In this document: positions 1 to 8,688 of the stretch, one piece after another
How the letters are laid out: each line of letters opens with the position of its first letter
Position numbering within the stretch: position 1 is the first letter of the stretch
Assembly: GCA_048213135.1 (NCBI GenBank)
Contig: PS015217.1
Location: 1 to 22,538, forward strand
DNA from: Reclinomonas americana ATCC 50394
Taxonomy: Eukaryota; Jakobida; Jakobea; Jakobida
Reading direction: 5' to 3'
Length of the DNA stretch: 22,538 bases
Notes under the pieces: generated by a model
What the model was told of the DNA's origin: nothing
Seen by the model: the letters and a program-made list of their open reading frames with translations, nothing else
Database searches by the model: none
Made by a program: the position numbers and the translations under genes

Positions 1-2
1 AA

Positions 3-95
3 GTGGACTCGCGGTGCCTTGCCGAGCTGGTGCTGCGCTGTTTCATTGTTGAGGATGCCGAGGTCGTGGTGTTTCGGCGGCCGTGGGAGGTGTAG
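3..95 (+). CDS. C-terminal end of an unidentified protein (partial)
   Basis: The third plus-strand frame is open from the window edge to a TAG at 93-95. It reads as an alternating hydrophobic and charged sequence (LAELVLRCFIVEDAEVVVF, then RRPWEV and stop) that looks like real protein rather than the Arg/Ser-rich text of the other two frames. It would be the last exon of a gene entering from the left and converging on the GTPase gene, whose stop codon lies at 225-227. Only about 30 residues are visible, so no family can be assigned. No convincing gene is seen between 96 and 224. Confidence 0.4.
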   Translation: MDSRCLAELVLRCFIVEDAEVVVFRRPWEV

Positions 96-224
96 ATATG
101 AATGAATTTGGAAAGTGAGGCATGGAGAGCAACTGTCGTACTGTTTGGCCAAGTGCAAGAAAATTGCAATAGCTTGGCAGCACAGAAAGCAAACAGTGCG
201 AACATAGCGTTTACTGTCATCAGC

Positions 225-3200
225 TCACTCGGCACCATCACCTGCAGTCGCCACCGGCTTCGCGAGTGCGCCTCGCAACGTTGTCGAGCGCTGCAGGCGC
301 GGCATTCCATCACCAACACCGCCATCACCACCTCCCACAGCAGTCGCCACCGGCTGCGCGAGCGTTGCCCGCATCGTCGTCGTGCGCTGCAAACGTGGCA
401 TTCCATCACCAACACCGCCAACCCCACCAACACCAGCGGCAGTCTCCACCGGTGCCTGCACAAGTGACGAATGGGAGGTCGTCGTGCGTTGCAATCGCGG
501 AATACCGTCACCGCCACCCACAGCTGTCGCCACGACAGACACTTGTCGCTGCAAGCGCGGCATTCCTTCGTTACCTCCCACTGCTGTCGCCACCGACTGC
601 GCCAGCGACGAGCGGGAGGTTGTCGACCGCTGCAACCTCGGCGGCGGCGGAGCTGCTGTTCCCCCAATGTCCGCACCAGGCGCAGGTGGTGGCGGCACCG
701 TTGGCTGCACCAGCGCCGACCGCAGAGGCATCGTGCTGCGTGGCAACAATGAACGCGGCTCGTCGGCGGGTGGAAACGGTGATGCTTGTTGCGAGGTGGG
801 AGGCGGAGTGAATCCTTCCCCAGCTCCACCACCGTCGCCCGTAGGCTCCGCCAATTTTACGACACGCGCACTGGCAGCACGCGGAATGGCGGGCGGGCGA
901 GGTGGAGCGTCTGCGTCGGCGCCAGGAAATGTGCGAAACACCGAGGCCATTTGCACTGGTGGGGTCACTGGCGGTGTCGGTGGCTCCGGAGCGTACGACA
1001 TGAGGTGGCCACCCTGCGTGCATGGACGGGACGTGATGAGTGCCACTATTTCCAAGCTTGATCTCTCCAGAGTGCATTCCACTCACCAGTGATGCAGGCG
1101 TCGGTGCGCGCACCAGCTGACATGGGCGACGCAGGTGAGCGCAAGTCAAAAAAACAACACCGTCGCACACATACCCGTTGCATTCGCTTCAATGAACCCG
1201 AGCGATTGAGTTGTGTATCGCTGAGCTGGCGACGCACGGCCACGGCGGGTACTCGACGAGTGAGTTCCTGTTTCGGTCGCAATCGCCTCGGCTGGTGTTG
1301 TTCGTTTAGGGAAGCAATGCTAGTAACAACGCTGTTTTTTACAGCAACAAACACTCACACACACACACCTGTAGCGGATCATCGGGAATCTCCGGCGCAA
1401 CCACCAAAAAGTTGCCCAGCGTGCCCATTCGTGTCTTCTCGTCTTTTGTCGGCGAATGGTCACAGTCGCCGGCGGAGGAACCCTGCAGAGCATGTGTGAG
1501 AAAGTGGCCAACAGAAATGAGATCAAGTCTCTCTATCAACGCACCTCAATGTTGCGCACAAACACCGGAACGCCATCTTGATCAAGCGGCAACCCCTCGG
1601 GCGATCGGCTGCACAGATGGGGACGAAAGATTCAGCGAGACGATGCGGCACTGCAGAAGGGACGTATGGCTGCGCGCACCTGAGAACGCCCGCCGCCACC
1701 GAGCTCTCCTCGTCGGCACTTTCGCGAATACGATCGGCAGCAGCAGCACCACGCGCCAGCTGCTCCCGTCGGAGGGCATAGTGCCGCAATCTGTGCGCCG
1801 CCGTGAGCACCCTAGCAGAATGGTATGACTTGCAAGAAAAGATGACGCACCGAGCATTGCGCTGCGGATCGCGCGGCAGCGGGCGACTGGCGGTGCGACT
1901 GTCGACAGCAGCAAATGCCACACCACGCATCCACCGATTCGACAGCAACTCGTTGCCACAGGCTGCATTGCTTTCCTCCACATCTTCGTCATCGGCATCA
2001 TCGTCGCCTTCATCATCATCATCATCATCTCCATCCCCTCCCTTGTTGCCGTCTGCATTGTCATTATCGGCGTCCGCATCGGCAGCTGCGACGCGCCACG
2101 GCATCTGCGCCAACACGGGCACTCGTCCGCGACGAAGAACTCGGACATGTCGCTGGAAAATGCGCATGGTAACTGCCTCCACAATGCGCCGCACGTGCAG
2201 TCCGGTGGACGACTGCGTGCGGGAGAGGGTTAGCAACAGAGGCTGACGGCGACTCCCCTCCGCACCCCGTCTCACCATGGCACTGCATTCCACGTACGGC
2301 ATGTCAGAGGTCTCGTCAAGACTCTGCGCGGCCTCCTGTGCCACCTCCATCGGCACACCGCCAAACGACACGAAGTGTACCGGCGCAGGTGGTTGCGGCG
2401 GTGGCTCTTGCCCATTGGCGGCGGCGTCGTCATTGCCATCGTCAACAGAGATTATGTCGGCCGTCTCGACACCGTCATCGTCCTCGTTCTCCTCCTTGCC
2501 CTCCTGTTGCTCACCATCCTCGTGGTCGTCTTCCCTGCCTGGTGTTGCGCCGACATTTCCACTCGGTTCGCCATCCATGGCCACTCGATGCACCATCACG
2601 GAGCCGTCCACATCCAGCATTCGCAGGTCACGCTAATGGGAGAACTCAGTTGCTAATGTAACGACACACTCTCTCACACACATACACTGCTCACCTTGCA
2701 GCCGACGAGCGCACGGACAAAAGTGTCGTCCGCACCTGGCGCGTGATACTTGTTGGCACTTGTAAAGTGCCGCCCGACACGACCAAAGCTGGACTGGGCG
2801 GGGAACAGGGTGCTGTACGTCTCGGAACTGCGACAACAATCAACAAGTGATGGGGAATGCAATGCAGTGCACAACAGCGAACCAATCAAAGCACACAATC
2901 ACGCCGTCCGCATGAGCATAATAGTGATCAGTGAGGTCGTCGAAGAGAGGGTGACCGTTTTTCTCCAGAAGCTGCAATCAATCGTCATGAGGGAGAGGCG
3001 GAAGAGAGAGAGAGAAGGAAGCACGCACCTGCACTTCATGCACAAAGCCGTCGCGTTGGAAAACATAGCGCGCCATGTAGGTTCCCATACTCGAGTGCGT
3101 GTATGGTAGCGGGCGAGGATTGTCGAGGAGCGGCTGACCGAGCAGGCTATTGATGAAACTGGTTTTCCCCACGCGGCTGTCGCCGGCCACAATAATCTAC

Positions 3201-3658
3201 AGGCGACACGAATGAGTCACTGGAGGCCATAGCAAGAGACGAATGAGTTGAGTGCGGTCGCGAACCAAGTACTCGAGCGACAAGGCAAATGGTGGTGGCG
3301 GTTGCAGTCGCGGCTTGAGGATGTGGTGATCCAACGGCGAGGGTTGCAGGTTGGGGTTCGAGGCGTCGAATGCCATGGAGCGGAGACGGCGACGAACTGC
3401 GGTGCGGTCGTCCAACAGCTTTGCCGAGAGCGAGTGAGAGGGGGAGCATACATGAGAGGACCACATGACTGCCGAACACACACACACACACACCTCGTCA
3501 GCTCCCGACTCCGTGGATGATAGCTGGGCAGTGGAGGGTGAGCGAGAAGAAGGAACGGAGAGAGAGAGAGGAGGGACAGGTGACTTAGAGCTGACCGAGG
3601 AGCGCGGTGGAATGGATGACGGGTTCCGCAGATATCGCAACTGTAGCGGCGAGGTGGA

Positions 3659-3702
<44 letters not shown>

Positions 3703-5416
3703 CACACGACAGCTGACAGTTGCTCTGCCGCTGCACAGCTCCGACACTTACTCCGACAACGAGAGGTGCGCAAGAGACGAAAACTCCCAACTTCTGCTTC
3801 TACGAGAAGAGAAAAATGACGACAACTCCCACTCTCCTCTTTCGGTTTGCATCTCTCACGCATTCTCAAGATGAGGAGTGTGCAAGTGACGACAGCTCCT
3901 TTCTCTCTCCTCTAAGAGTCTGCATGTTTGTTCCTCCTTTCCCTGCATCCCTCGCACACAGAGACAGAAGGACATGAGCAAGCGCTCCCATCACAATCCT
4001 CCTCCGGTCTGCAAGCTAGATCCTCCGCTTCTATGCATCTCTCCACGACGAGAGGAGTGCAGGCGACGACATCTCCCATCGCTCTTCTCTTCCAGTCTGC
4101 ATCTCTCTCACACACAAGAACAAGTGAGGAAAACTGCCTTTGCTCTCTTCCTTCAACCTTTCCTCGGCTACTCTCCGTCTCTCTACGAGGAGAGGCGTGC
4201 CTTTAGCTCTCCTCTTCGAGTCAGCATGTTTGCCCCTCGCTTCCCTGCACCTCTCCCCCACTGTCAATCGATGACAACTCCCCTCCCTCTCTCCTCCTCC
4301 TCCCTGCAACACCCACCCACAACAAGCCCGGCTCCAGCNNNNNNNNNNNNNNNNNNNNNNNNNNNNNNNNNNNNNNNNNNNNNNNNNNNNNNNNNNNNNN
4401 NNNNNNNNNNNNNNNNNNNNNNNNNNNNNNNNNNNNNNNNNNNNNNNNNNNNNNNNNNNNNNNNNNNNNNNNNNNNNNNNNNNNNNNNNNNNNNNNNNNN
4501 NNNNNNNNNNNNNNNNNNNNNNNNNNNNNNNNNNNNNNNNNNNNNNNNNNNNNNNNNNNNNNNNNNNNNNNNNNNNNNNNNNNNNNNNNNNNNNNNNNNN
4601 NNNNNNNNNNNNNNNNNNNNNNNNNNNNNNNNNNNNNNNNNNNNNNNNNNNNNNNNNNNNNNNNNNNNNNNNNNNNNNNNNNNNNNNNNNNNNNNNNNNN
4701 NNNNNNNNNNNNNNNNNNNNNNNNNNNNNNNNNNNNNNNNNNNNNNNNNNNNNNNNNNNNNNNNNNNNNNNNNNNNNNNNNNNNNNNNNNNNNNNNNNNN
4801 NNNNNNNNNNNNNNNNNNNNNNNNNNNNNNNNNNNNNNNNNNNNNNNNNNNNNNNNNNNNNNNNNNNNNNNNNNNNNNNNNNNNNNNNNNNNNNNNNNNN
4901 NNNNNNNNNNNNNNNNNNNNNNNNNNNNNNNNNNNNNNNNNNNNNNNNNNNNNNNNNNNNNNNNNNNNNNNNNNNNNNNNNNNNNNNNNNNNNNNNNNNN
5001 NNNNNNNNNNNNNNNNNNNNNNNNNNNNNNNNNNNNNNNNNNNNNNNNNNNNNNNNNNNNNNNTCGAGCAGAGGCCTTGTCGAGAGAGTGTGTGTGAGAT
5101 AGGGAGAGAACAGCAAGAGGCTGAGGGTGCGTGTGCTCACCGCATCCTTTCGTCGCACTGAGCACCGCACTTTTCTCAGCTCCTCTGTCGCCTCATGTCG
5201 CATCTCTTCGTCGTCGTCGTCGTCATCGTCGACTCTGAGCACAAACCCTTCCTCCTCTGAATCATCATCCGCAAAGTCCTCTCCTTCTTCGTCTTCTGAA
5301 TCGTTCTCTTCTTCAGCGTCGTCCTCTCGGCGACGTCGGCGTGGCACTGGTTCGATTGTGGCCTCAAACTGTCGCGGAGGGCCGGGAGTGGTGTCGGCGC
5401 AAAACACATTACCCAT
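225..5416 (-). CDS. Atypical Ras/Rho-like GTPase, about 1000 residues, 13 exons
   Basis: Modelled exons on the minus strand: 5416-5141, 3640-3494, 3418-3266, 3196-3029, 2971-2883, 2827-2695, 2632-2276, 2212-1680, 1608-1545, 1482-1369, about 1319-1175, 1116-1087, 1013-225; phases agree at all but one junction. The start at 5416 gives MGNVFC, a candidate N-myristoylation and palmitoylation signal, followed by an Asp/Glu-rich segment. The G domain starts near residue 190: G1 is GDSRVGKTS; the G3 region reads LLEKNGH where DxxGQ is expected; then HYYAHADGVIVCFD; G4 is LVGCKRDL; G5 is YVECSAM. About 110 residues, many acidic, separate G4 and G5. A second acidic stretch and a proline-rich PRLQR repeat tail follow. 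Ras-family proteins are GTP-dependent switches; the changed G3 suggests altered hydrolysis. The junction near 1320-1370 is uncertain because GT repeats allow several donors, and an in-frame 39-nt intron at 1812-1850 is possible. The first intron spans the 725-N gap, so exons may be missing. Confidence 0.8.
228..650 (-). repeat. Coding tandem repeat, PRLQR(S/T)TT units
   Basis: The last GTPase exon carries five imperfect copies of a unit with core PRLQR followed by STT, TTT or QVS, then a short Arg/Ser/Leu piece and a Gly/Val/Ala spacer such as VATAVGGGDG. The copies differ in spacer length (GVGGVGGVGDG in one), and the fourth has lost the middle part. The core has basic residues three and one positions before Ser/Thr, the kind of site favoured by basophilic kinases; that function is inferred. 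The DNA repeat is visible in all frames, but this frame alone stays open for the whole exon (263 codons with stop). Confidence 0.75.
3661..3698. repeat. GA microsatellite in intron 1 of the GTPase gene
   Basis: A run of GA dinucleotides, read as CT on the coding strand, lies just upstream of the acceptor of the second GTPase exon. A CA run at about 3477-3493 sits at the start of the next intron. Confidence 0.9.
3755..4320. repeat. Degenerate interspersed repeat, two alternating unit types
   Basis: This part of the first GTPase intron repeats two motifs. Type A has GACGACAACTCCC, then CTCTCCTCTTC and GTCTGCATCTCTC (near 3816, 4062 and, cut short, 4268). Type B has AGTCTGCATGTTTG or AGTCAGCATGTTTG, then CCTCCTTTCCCTGCA or a close variant (near 3915 and 4217). 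ACGAGGAGAGG-like elements precede several copies (3760, 3805, 4050, 4177). The 725-N gap begins at 4339, directly after the array, so the array probably continues into it. No coding sequence was recognised here. Confidence 0.7.
4339..5063. other. Assembly gap, 725 N
   Basis: A run of N lies inside the first intron of the GTPase gene. The exons on either side (ending at 5141 and starting at 3640) are both phase 0 and join into continuous protein, so the gap may hold only intron, but extra exons cannot be excluded. Reading frames that run across the N run are meaningless. Confidence 0.98.
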
Positions 5417-5462
5417 CGGTGGATTTCGCGAGCAAGGCAAATAAGGATGGTTTGTCCTTGAT

Positions 5463-5890
5463 ATGAAGTCATGTGCCAGTCCGAAGCTCTGATGCAGGAG
5501 TTTTGAAAAGCAACTGCCAGGCTGCCGGATATATGCTAAACCAAGGTCGCGACGAATATCCCACAGGAATGCAGAGAGACAGCAAGAGGTCACGTTGAAA
5601 CCAGCAGAGTCCAGAAAGGAGCAGAGATTCGAGAAGGGGTTGCTGCAGCAACCACGGCTCGTGACTCCAAATAGACAAGCTAAACGACAGAAAGAGGTGG
5701 TGCCAGAAGTCACAAAGAAGCCAACCGAGTTCGGAAAGGAGGAGAGATACAGACGAGTGGTTGCTGAGCCACGACTCGTGACGAGTCAAACTCCAAACAG
5801 AATGAAGAAAGACATGCAGTTGAGTCCGACAAGCAGTCCTAGCAGTGGCTGTTGTTGCTCAAGCCAAGGCTCGCATGATCAGAAGTCATC
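5463..5890. repeat. Degenerate tandem repeat of about 121 bp in the spacer before the GTPase gene
   Basis: Copies begin near 5463 (GAAGTCATG), 5585 (AGGTCACG), 5706 (AAGTCACA) and 5880 (AAGTCATCAC), spaced about 122, 121 and 174 bp. Copies two and three are the most alike: both have CAG or CGAGT followed by GGAAAGGAG.AGAGAT, then GGTTGCTG, CCACG and CTCGTGA. The first and last are weaker but keep CCAAGG and GTCGCGA or CTCGCAT. The array fills most of the 541 bp between the glutaminase stop codon (5958) and the GTPase start codon (5416), both on the minus strand. It could be promoter sequence, an expanding satellite or an old duplicated element. Confidence 0.65.
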
Positions 5891-5957
5891 ACAAAAACCA
5901 TTCTCGCTGTCGTGCACGCCAAAGTAACAGCAAACATCTGTAGACTACATTCGATTC

Positions 5958-6862
5958 TCAGTCAGAGAGGTCCTCATCTCGAGCTGCGGAGAACGCTGCA
6001 CGTCAGTTCGCCAGCATATGCAGCCACGCTTGCATACACACGCACCTCGGAACAAGAACTCCATGATTGAATACGAGAACTTGGCGACCAGCTGCTGGCA
6101 GAACTCGGCGCCGCGTGCCGACACACCGCCGTGCTCCTGCAGCATGGGACTGTACACCGCAATGCCCATGGTGTTCGGCACCACCATCTGCGGATTGACA
6201 CGCAGGTGAGAAGATGGCACAAACGAGGCGCATGCTCAACCACGCGCGCACACGCACCCACACCGCGCCCGAGATGCCTCGACACGCCGGCACTCCCACC
6301 GTGTAGGCCCACTCGCCACTGAGTTCGGCCATGCCACACAGGAACATGACCTGAAGCGAGTTCTTGGCCACCTTGGTGTCCAGCACGCGTCTGCGCCACG
6401 CACGTATGAGAAACTTACACGCACACACACGTCTCCACACCCATACTGACGCAACTCAAGAGTCGTGGGACACACGCCGCCATTGGCCAGCGTGCCGGCA
6501 ATGTTTGCCAAGCCCTGCACCGTGGTCTGCGTCGAGCATACTTGAAAATAAAAGTCGAGTGTCTCCAGCAGCCGCGAGCGATCGAGTCCCTTGACATCGT
6601 GGCCGTCCTGAATCGCCGCCAAGCGATGAGAGCGTAGAACTAATAGCAATGAGCAATCGAGAAATGATTACCATGTAGTACAGCAGCGCGCGACTGCGAT
6701 CATTGTACTCCTTCTCCGACAGGTACGTCCGTTGTGAGAAGGTGAGTGGTACGCCGCCCGACATGTCCATCAGCCGCTCCACCACGTATGCGAAGCGCTC
6801 TGTCAAAAGGCACACGAGGATCAGCTGGGTCGACGCAACAAGACCGGCGGCAATCTCTCTCA
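5958..6862 (-). CDS. Glutaminase, C-terminal part (5' end in gap); active-site residues altered
   Basis: Modelled exons on the minus strand: from the gap edge (6862, or 6799 if an intron ends there) to 6672, 6607-6456, 6390-6258, 6187-6046, 5995-5958, all phases agreeing; TGA at 5960-5958. The protein follows the serine-dependent beta-lactamase-like glutaminase family, which converts glutamine to glutamate and ammonia. Matches in order: AAGLVASTQLI, ERFAYVVERL, FSQRTYLSEKEYNDRS, LDFYFQVCS, GTLANGGVCP, RVLDTKVAKNSLQ, FLCGMAELSGEWAYTVGVPA, MVVPNTMGIAVYSP. Compared with human GLS from memory, Asn335 reads Ala, Asn388 reads Ser, Tyr466 reads Ala and the PAKSG segment reads PACRG, while Glu381 and Tyr414 are kept. 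The part with the catalytic Ser-x-x-Lys is not in the window. This may be a pseudoenzyme. The second exon ends with an unusual GTTGCG donor at 6455. Confidence 0.85.
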
Positions 6863-6882
6863 NNNNNNNNNNNNNNNNNNNN
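6863..6882. other. Assembly gap of 20 N, with GA microsatellite to about 6919
   Basis: Twenty N are followed by about 37 bases of GA repeat. The round size suggests a gap of unknown true length. It cuts the glutaminase gene before its catalytic core and is the left boundary of the contig argued to be reversed. Confidence 0.95.
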
Positions 6883-6926
<44 letters not shown>

Positions 6927-7062
6927 CAGAAAGACAGACGATAATACCTGCAGACAAAGACACACAGAAGGAGGGCGGGAGGGAGACAGCAAGTCAGACA
7001 GCCAGCGCGACAACGCGACAGAGGAGAGGCTGAGGAAGAGAGAAGGAGGCAGGCAACGCAAC

Positions 7063-7690
7063 CGTGGATGCCGACGACGCCTCAGCAGTGAGCGGCGCCA
7101 CCACGTGACACTCGCTGTACGTTGAATCCCATTGCGGACGCCTCTCCAAATCACTCAGCAACTATCCACAAGGCACCAACATGAGCGCGCTGGGGGAGGC
7201 ACTCGAAGCACCATCCATTCTCATCACCGTAAACACAGCCGCCGGCGACACTCCCTCCAAGATTCCAAAGCCCTTGACCGTATGAATCGTGTTCCCATCA
7301 GATTGCTGCACGTATGATAAGCTCCTCCTTGCTCTCTCCCTTCGCACAGACTGATGATGACACACACACACACACCGTTCGCTGATACACGCGCAAATGA
7401 TCGCCCTCCGAGGCCACACACTGCCACTCTCCATCTCCCTCACCACTCGACGAAGGAGCAGCAGCAGACACAGCAGCAGACGCAGAAGAAGAAGACCACA
7501 ATGAGGAGAATCGACTGCGTGTTGTGGACTTTGGAGGAGGAGGAGGAGGCGGAGATGAGTCGTCGTCCTCATCTCCGTCGTCGACTGTGACTGCGGTTGA
7601 GGAGCTCAGAGCGATCAGTGCGGTTTCTTCGTCAAAGACGCGTTGCACTTCGGCTTCGGTGACGACGCCGTGTGAGTGATGAGTGCTCAT
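7063..7690 (-). CDS. START-domain lipid-transfer protein, N-terminal half
   Basis: Exons on the minus strand: 7690-7376 (phase 0), 7305-7228 (phase 0), 7161-7063 (phase 0). The start at 7690 gives MSTHHSHGVVTEAEVQRVF, then an acidic, proline-rich and serine-rich linker (PPPPPPP near residue 47). The START fold begins with EWQCVASEGDHLRVYQR and continues IHTVKGFGILEGVSPAAVFT, then LLSDLERRPQWDSTYSECHV, the usual first half with its WD motif. START proteins bind a lipid or sterol in a helix-grip pocket. The domain stops in mid-fold at a GTTGCG donor at 7062, and no continuation exists further along the minus strand, where glutaminase exons follow. The second half is on the plus strand at 9787-10398; together they would make about 303 residues. 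Confidence 0.8.
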
Positions 7691-7933
7691 TGGTGTAATA
7701 TGAGGGGAAAGGGTGAAAGGTCACGCAGGACAAGTCTGATTGGAGAGAGGATGAAGAGCGCGCGAGGCTCACGGTCGTTGCGTAGGGCAGTGTGTAAGGG
7801 AGAGAGAGAGGGAAAGAGAGAAGGAAGTGAGTGAGAGTGAGTGAGAGTGTGTCTCTCCGTGTGTGTTGAGAGAGGCTGATTAGTGTTGACTAAGGCGCAT
7901 CTAAGTGTCTGTGTTGTGGACACTCACTGCCTG

Positions 7934-7968
<35 letters not shown>

Positions 7969-8226
7969 GTCACACACCTACACACACTGTCTGTCTCTCC
8001 GTGTGTGTGAGTGGGCTGTGTGAGTGGAAGAGGCTGATTAGGTGATGACTGATTGGAGACAGTGTTGTTGACTCTCTGTCTCTCATTCGCTCACTCTTTC
8101 TCTCTCTCTCTGTCTCTCACACTCACTCTTTCCGTGTGTATTGGTGTTTGTGATCGTGTGATGACTGGAGAAGAAAGAATGGTTCGCTCTCTATTAAGCT
8201 CTCACTTGTTCGTTTGTTATTCGTCT
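7691..8226. promoter_or_regulatory. Divergent intergenic region, CT/GT-rich
   Basis: About 540 bp separate the START start codon (7690, minus) from the EF-hand exon start (8227, plus). The stretch is built of GAGTGAGA, CTCTCT and GTGTGTGT runs and the recurring element GAGGCTGATTAG (7872 and 8029), followed by GTGTTGACT or GTGATGACT. By its position it should contain the promoters of both genes; I see no definite TATA box or other core element. Confidence 0.4.
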
Positions 8227-8397
8227 ATGCGTAGGAAGCTGTCGACCTCGACGTACTTTTCTCGCGATGACACGGACCGGATGCTCTCGGATCTGTTGGC
8301 GAGGCGACAGCAGGAGATGCATCAGATGTTTGATTTGTTGGATGAGCATCGCACGGGCGCGGTGCCGATGCGCACAATGGAGGAGTTTTTGATGGCG
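8227..8397 (+). CDS. EF-hand-like exon, probably N-terminal exon of the glutaminase
   Basis: The ATG at 8227 opens MRRKLSTSTYFSRDDTD, basic and hydroxylated like a mitochondrial presequence, then a helical segment MLSDLLARRQQEMHQMFDLL and DEHRTGAVPMRTMEEFLMA. A phase-0 donor (GTGAGG) follows at 8398. The helix-loop-helix with Asp-Glu-x-x-Thr-Gly resembles the EF-hand-like region that precedes the catalytic domain of animal-type glutaminases. No continuation is found downstream on this strand, only GA repeat and a gap. If the contig is turned round, this exon lies upstream of the glutaminase exons on the same strand. The identity is inferred; it could be a separate small EF-hand protein. An upstream non-coding exon ending at the AG before 8234 is also possible. 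Confidence 0.5.
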
Positions 8398-8499
8398 GTG
8401 AGGATGAAGGGGAAGAAAGGGGGAGGGAAGGGCGGGGAGGAAGGAGCAGAAGGTACAGTTGGCGATGGAGAAGAATGGATATCAAGAAGGTCGCCTTGA

Positions 8500-8518
8500 G
8501 AGAGAAGAATGAAAGAGA

Positions 8519-8605
<87 letters not shown>

Positions 8606-8688
8606 GCAGTCAATCACGACATCGGTGATGAGATTGACTGACAAAGAACGAGAGTGTATGAGAGTGAGAGTGTGTGTGAGAGAGTGAG
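8500..8688. repeat. GA microsatellite and GAGTGT-rich contig end
   Basis: About 80 bases of nearly pure GA repeat (8518-8600, broken once by AA) follow the EF-hand exon. A short unique stretch and GAGAGTGT/GTGTGAGA repeats then run into the 531-N gap. Confidence 0.9.

Noticed and set aside
382-1092. Plus-strand frames over the PRLQR repeat
   Set aside because: They mirror the GC-rich coding repeat on the other strand, with Cys/Arg-rich composition and no start context or family match.
571-1170. Alternative Arg/Trp-rich minus-strand frame over the last GTPase exons
   Set aside because: It ignores good splice sites and breaks the phase-0 chain of the upstream exons; the PRLQR frame is open for 263 codons and joins them in phase.
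1812-1850. A 39-nt intron (GTGCGT...CTGCTAG) inside a GTPase exon
   Set aside because: It is in frame either way and shorter than any firm intron here, so the sequence cannot decide; the exon was left whole.
4031-5713. Very long open frames running through the N runs
   Set aside because: N codons are read as unknown amino acids, so the frames are open by default; only the flanking exons have protein-like content.
5463-5890. CRISPR-like array
   Set aside because: The unit is too long and too divergent, has no constant short repeat with unique spacers, and the window is eukaryotic.
5595-5927. Plus-strand 110-codon frame over the 121-bp repeat as a gene
   Set aside because: The frame survives in only two copies, has no splice or family support and is equally open on the other strand; kept as a repeat and an observation.
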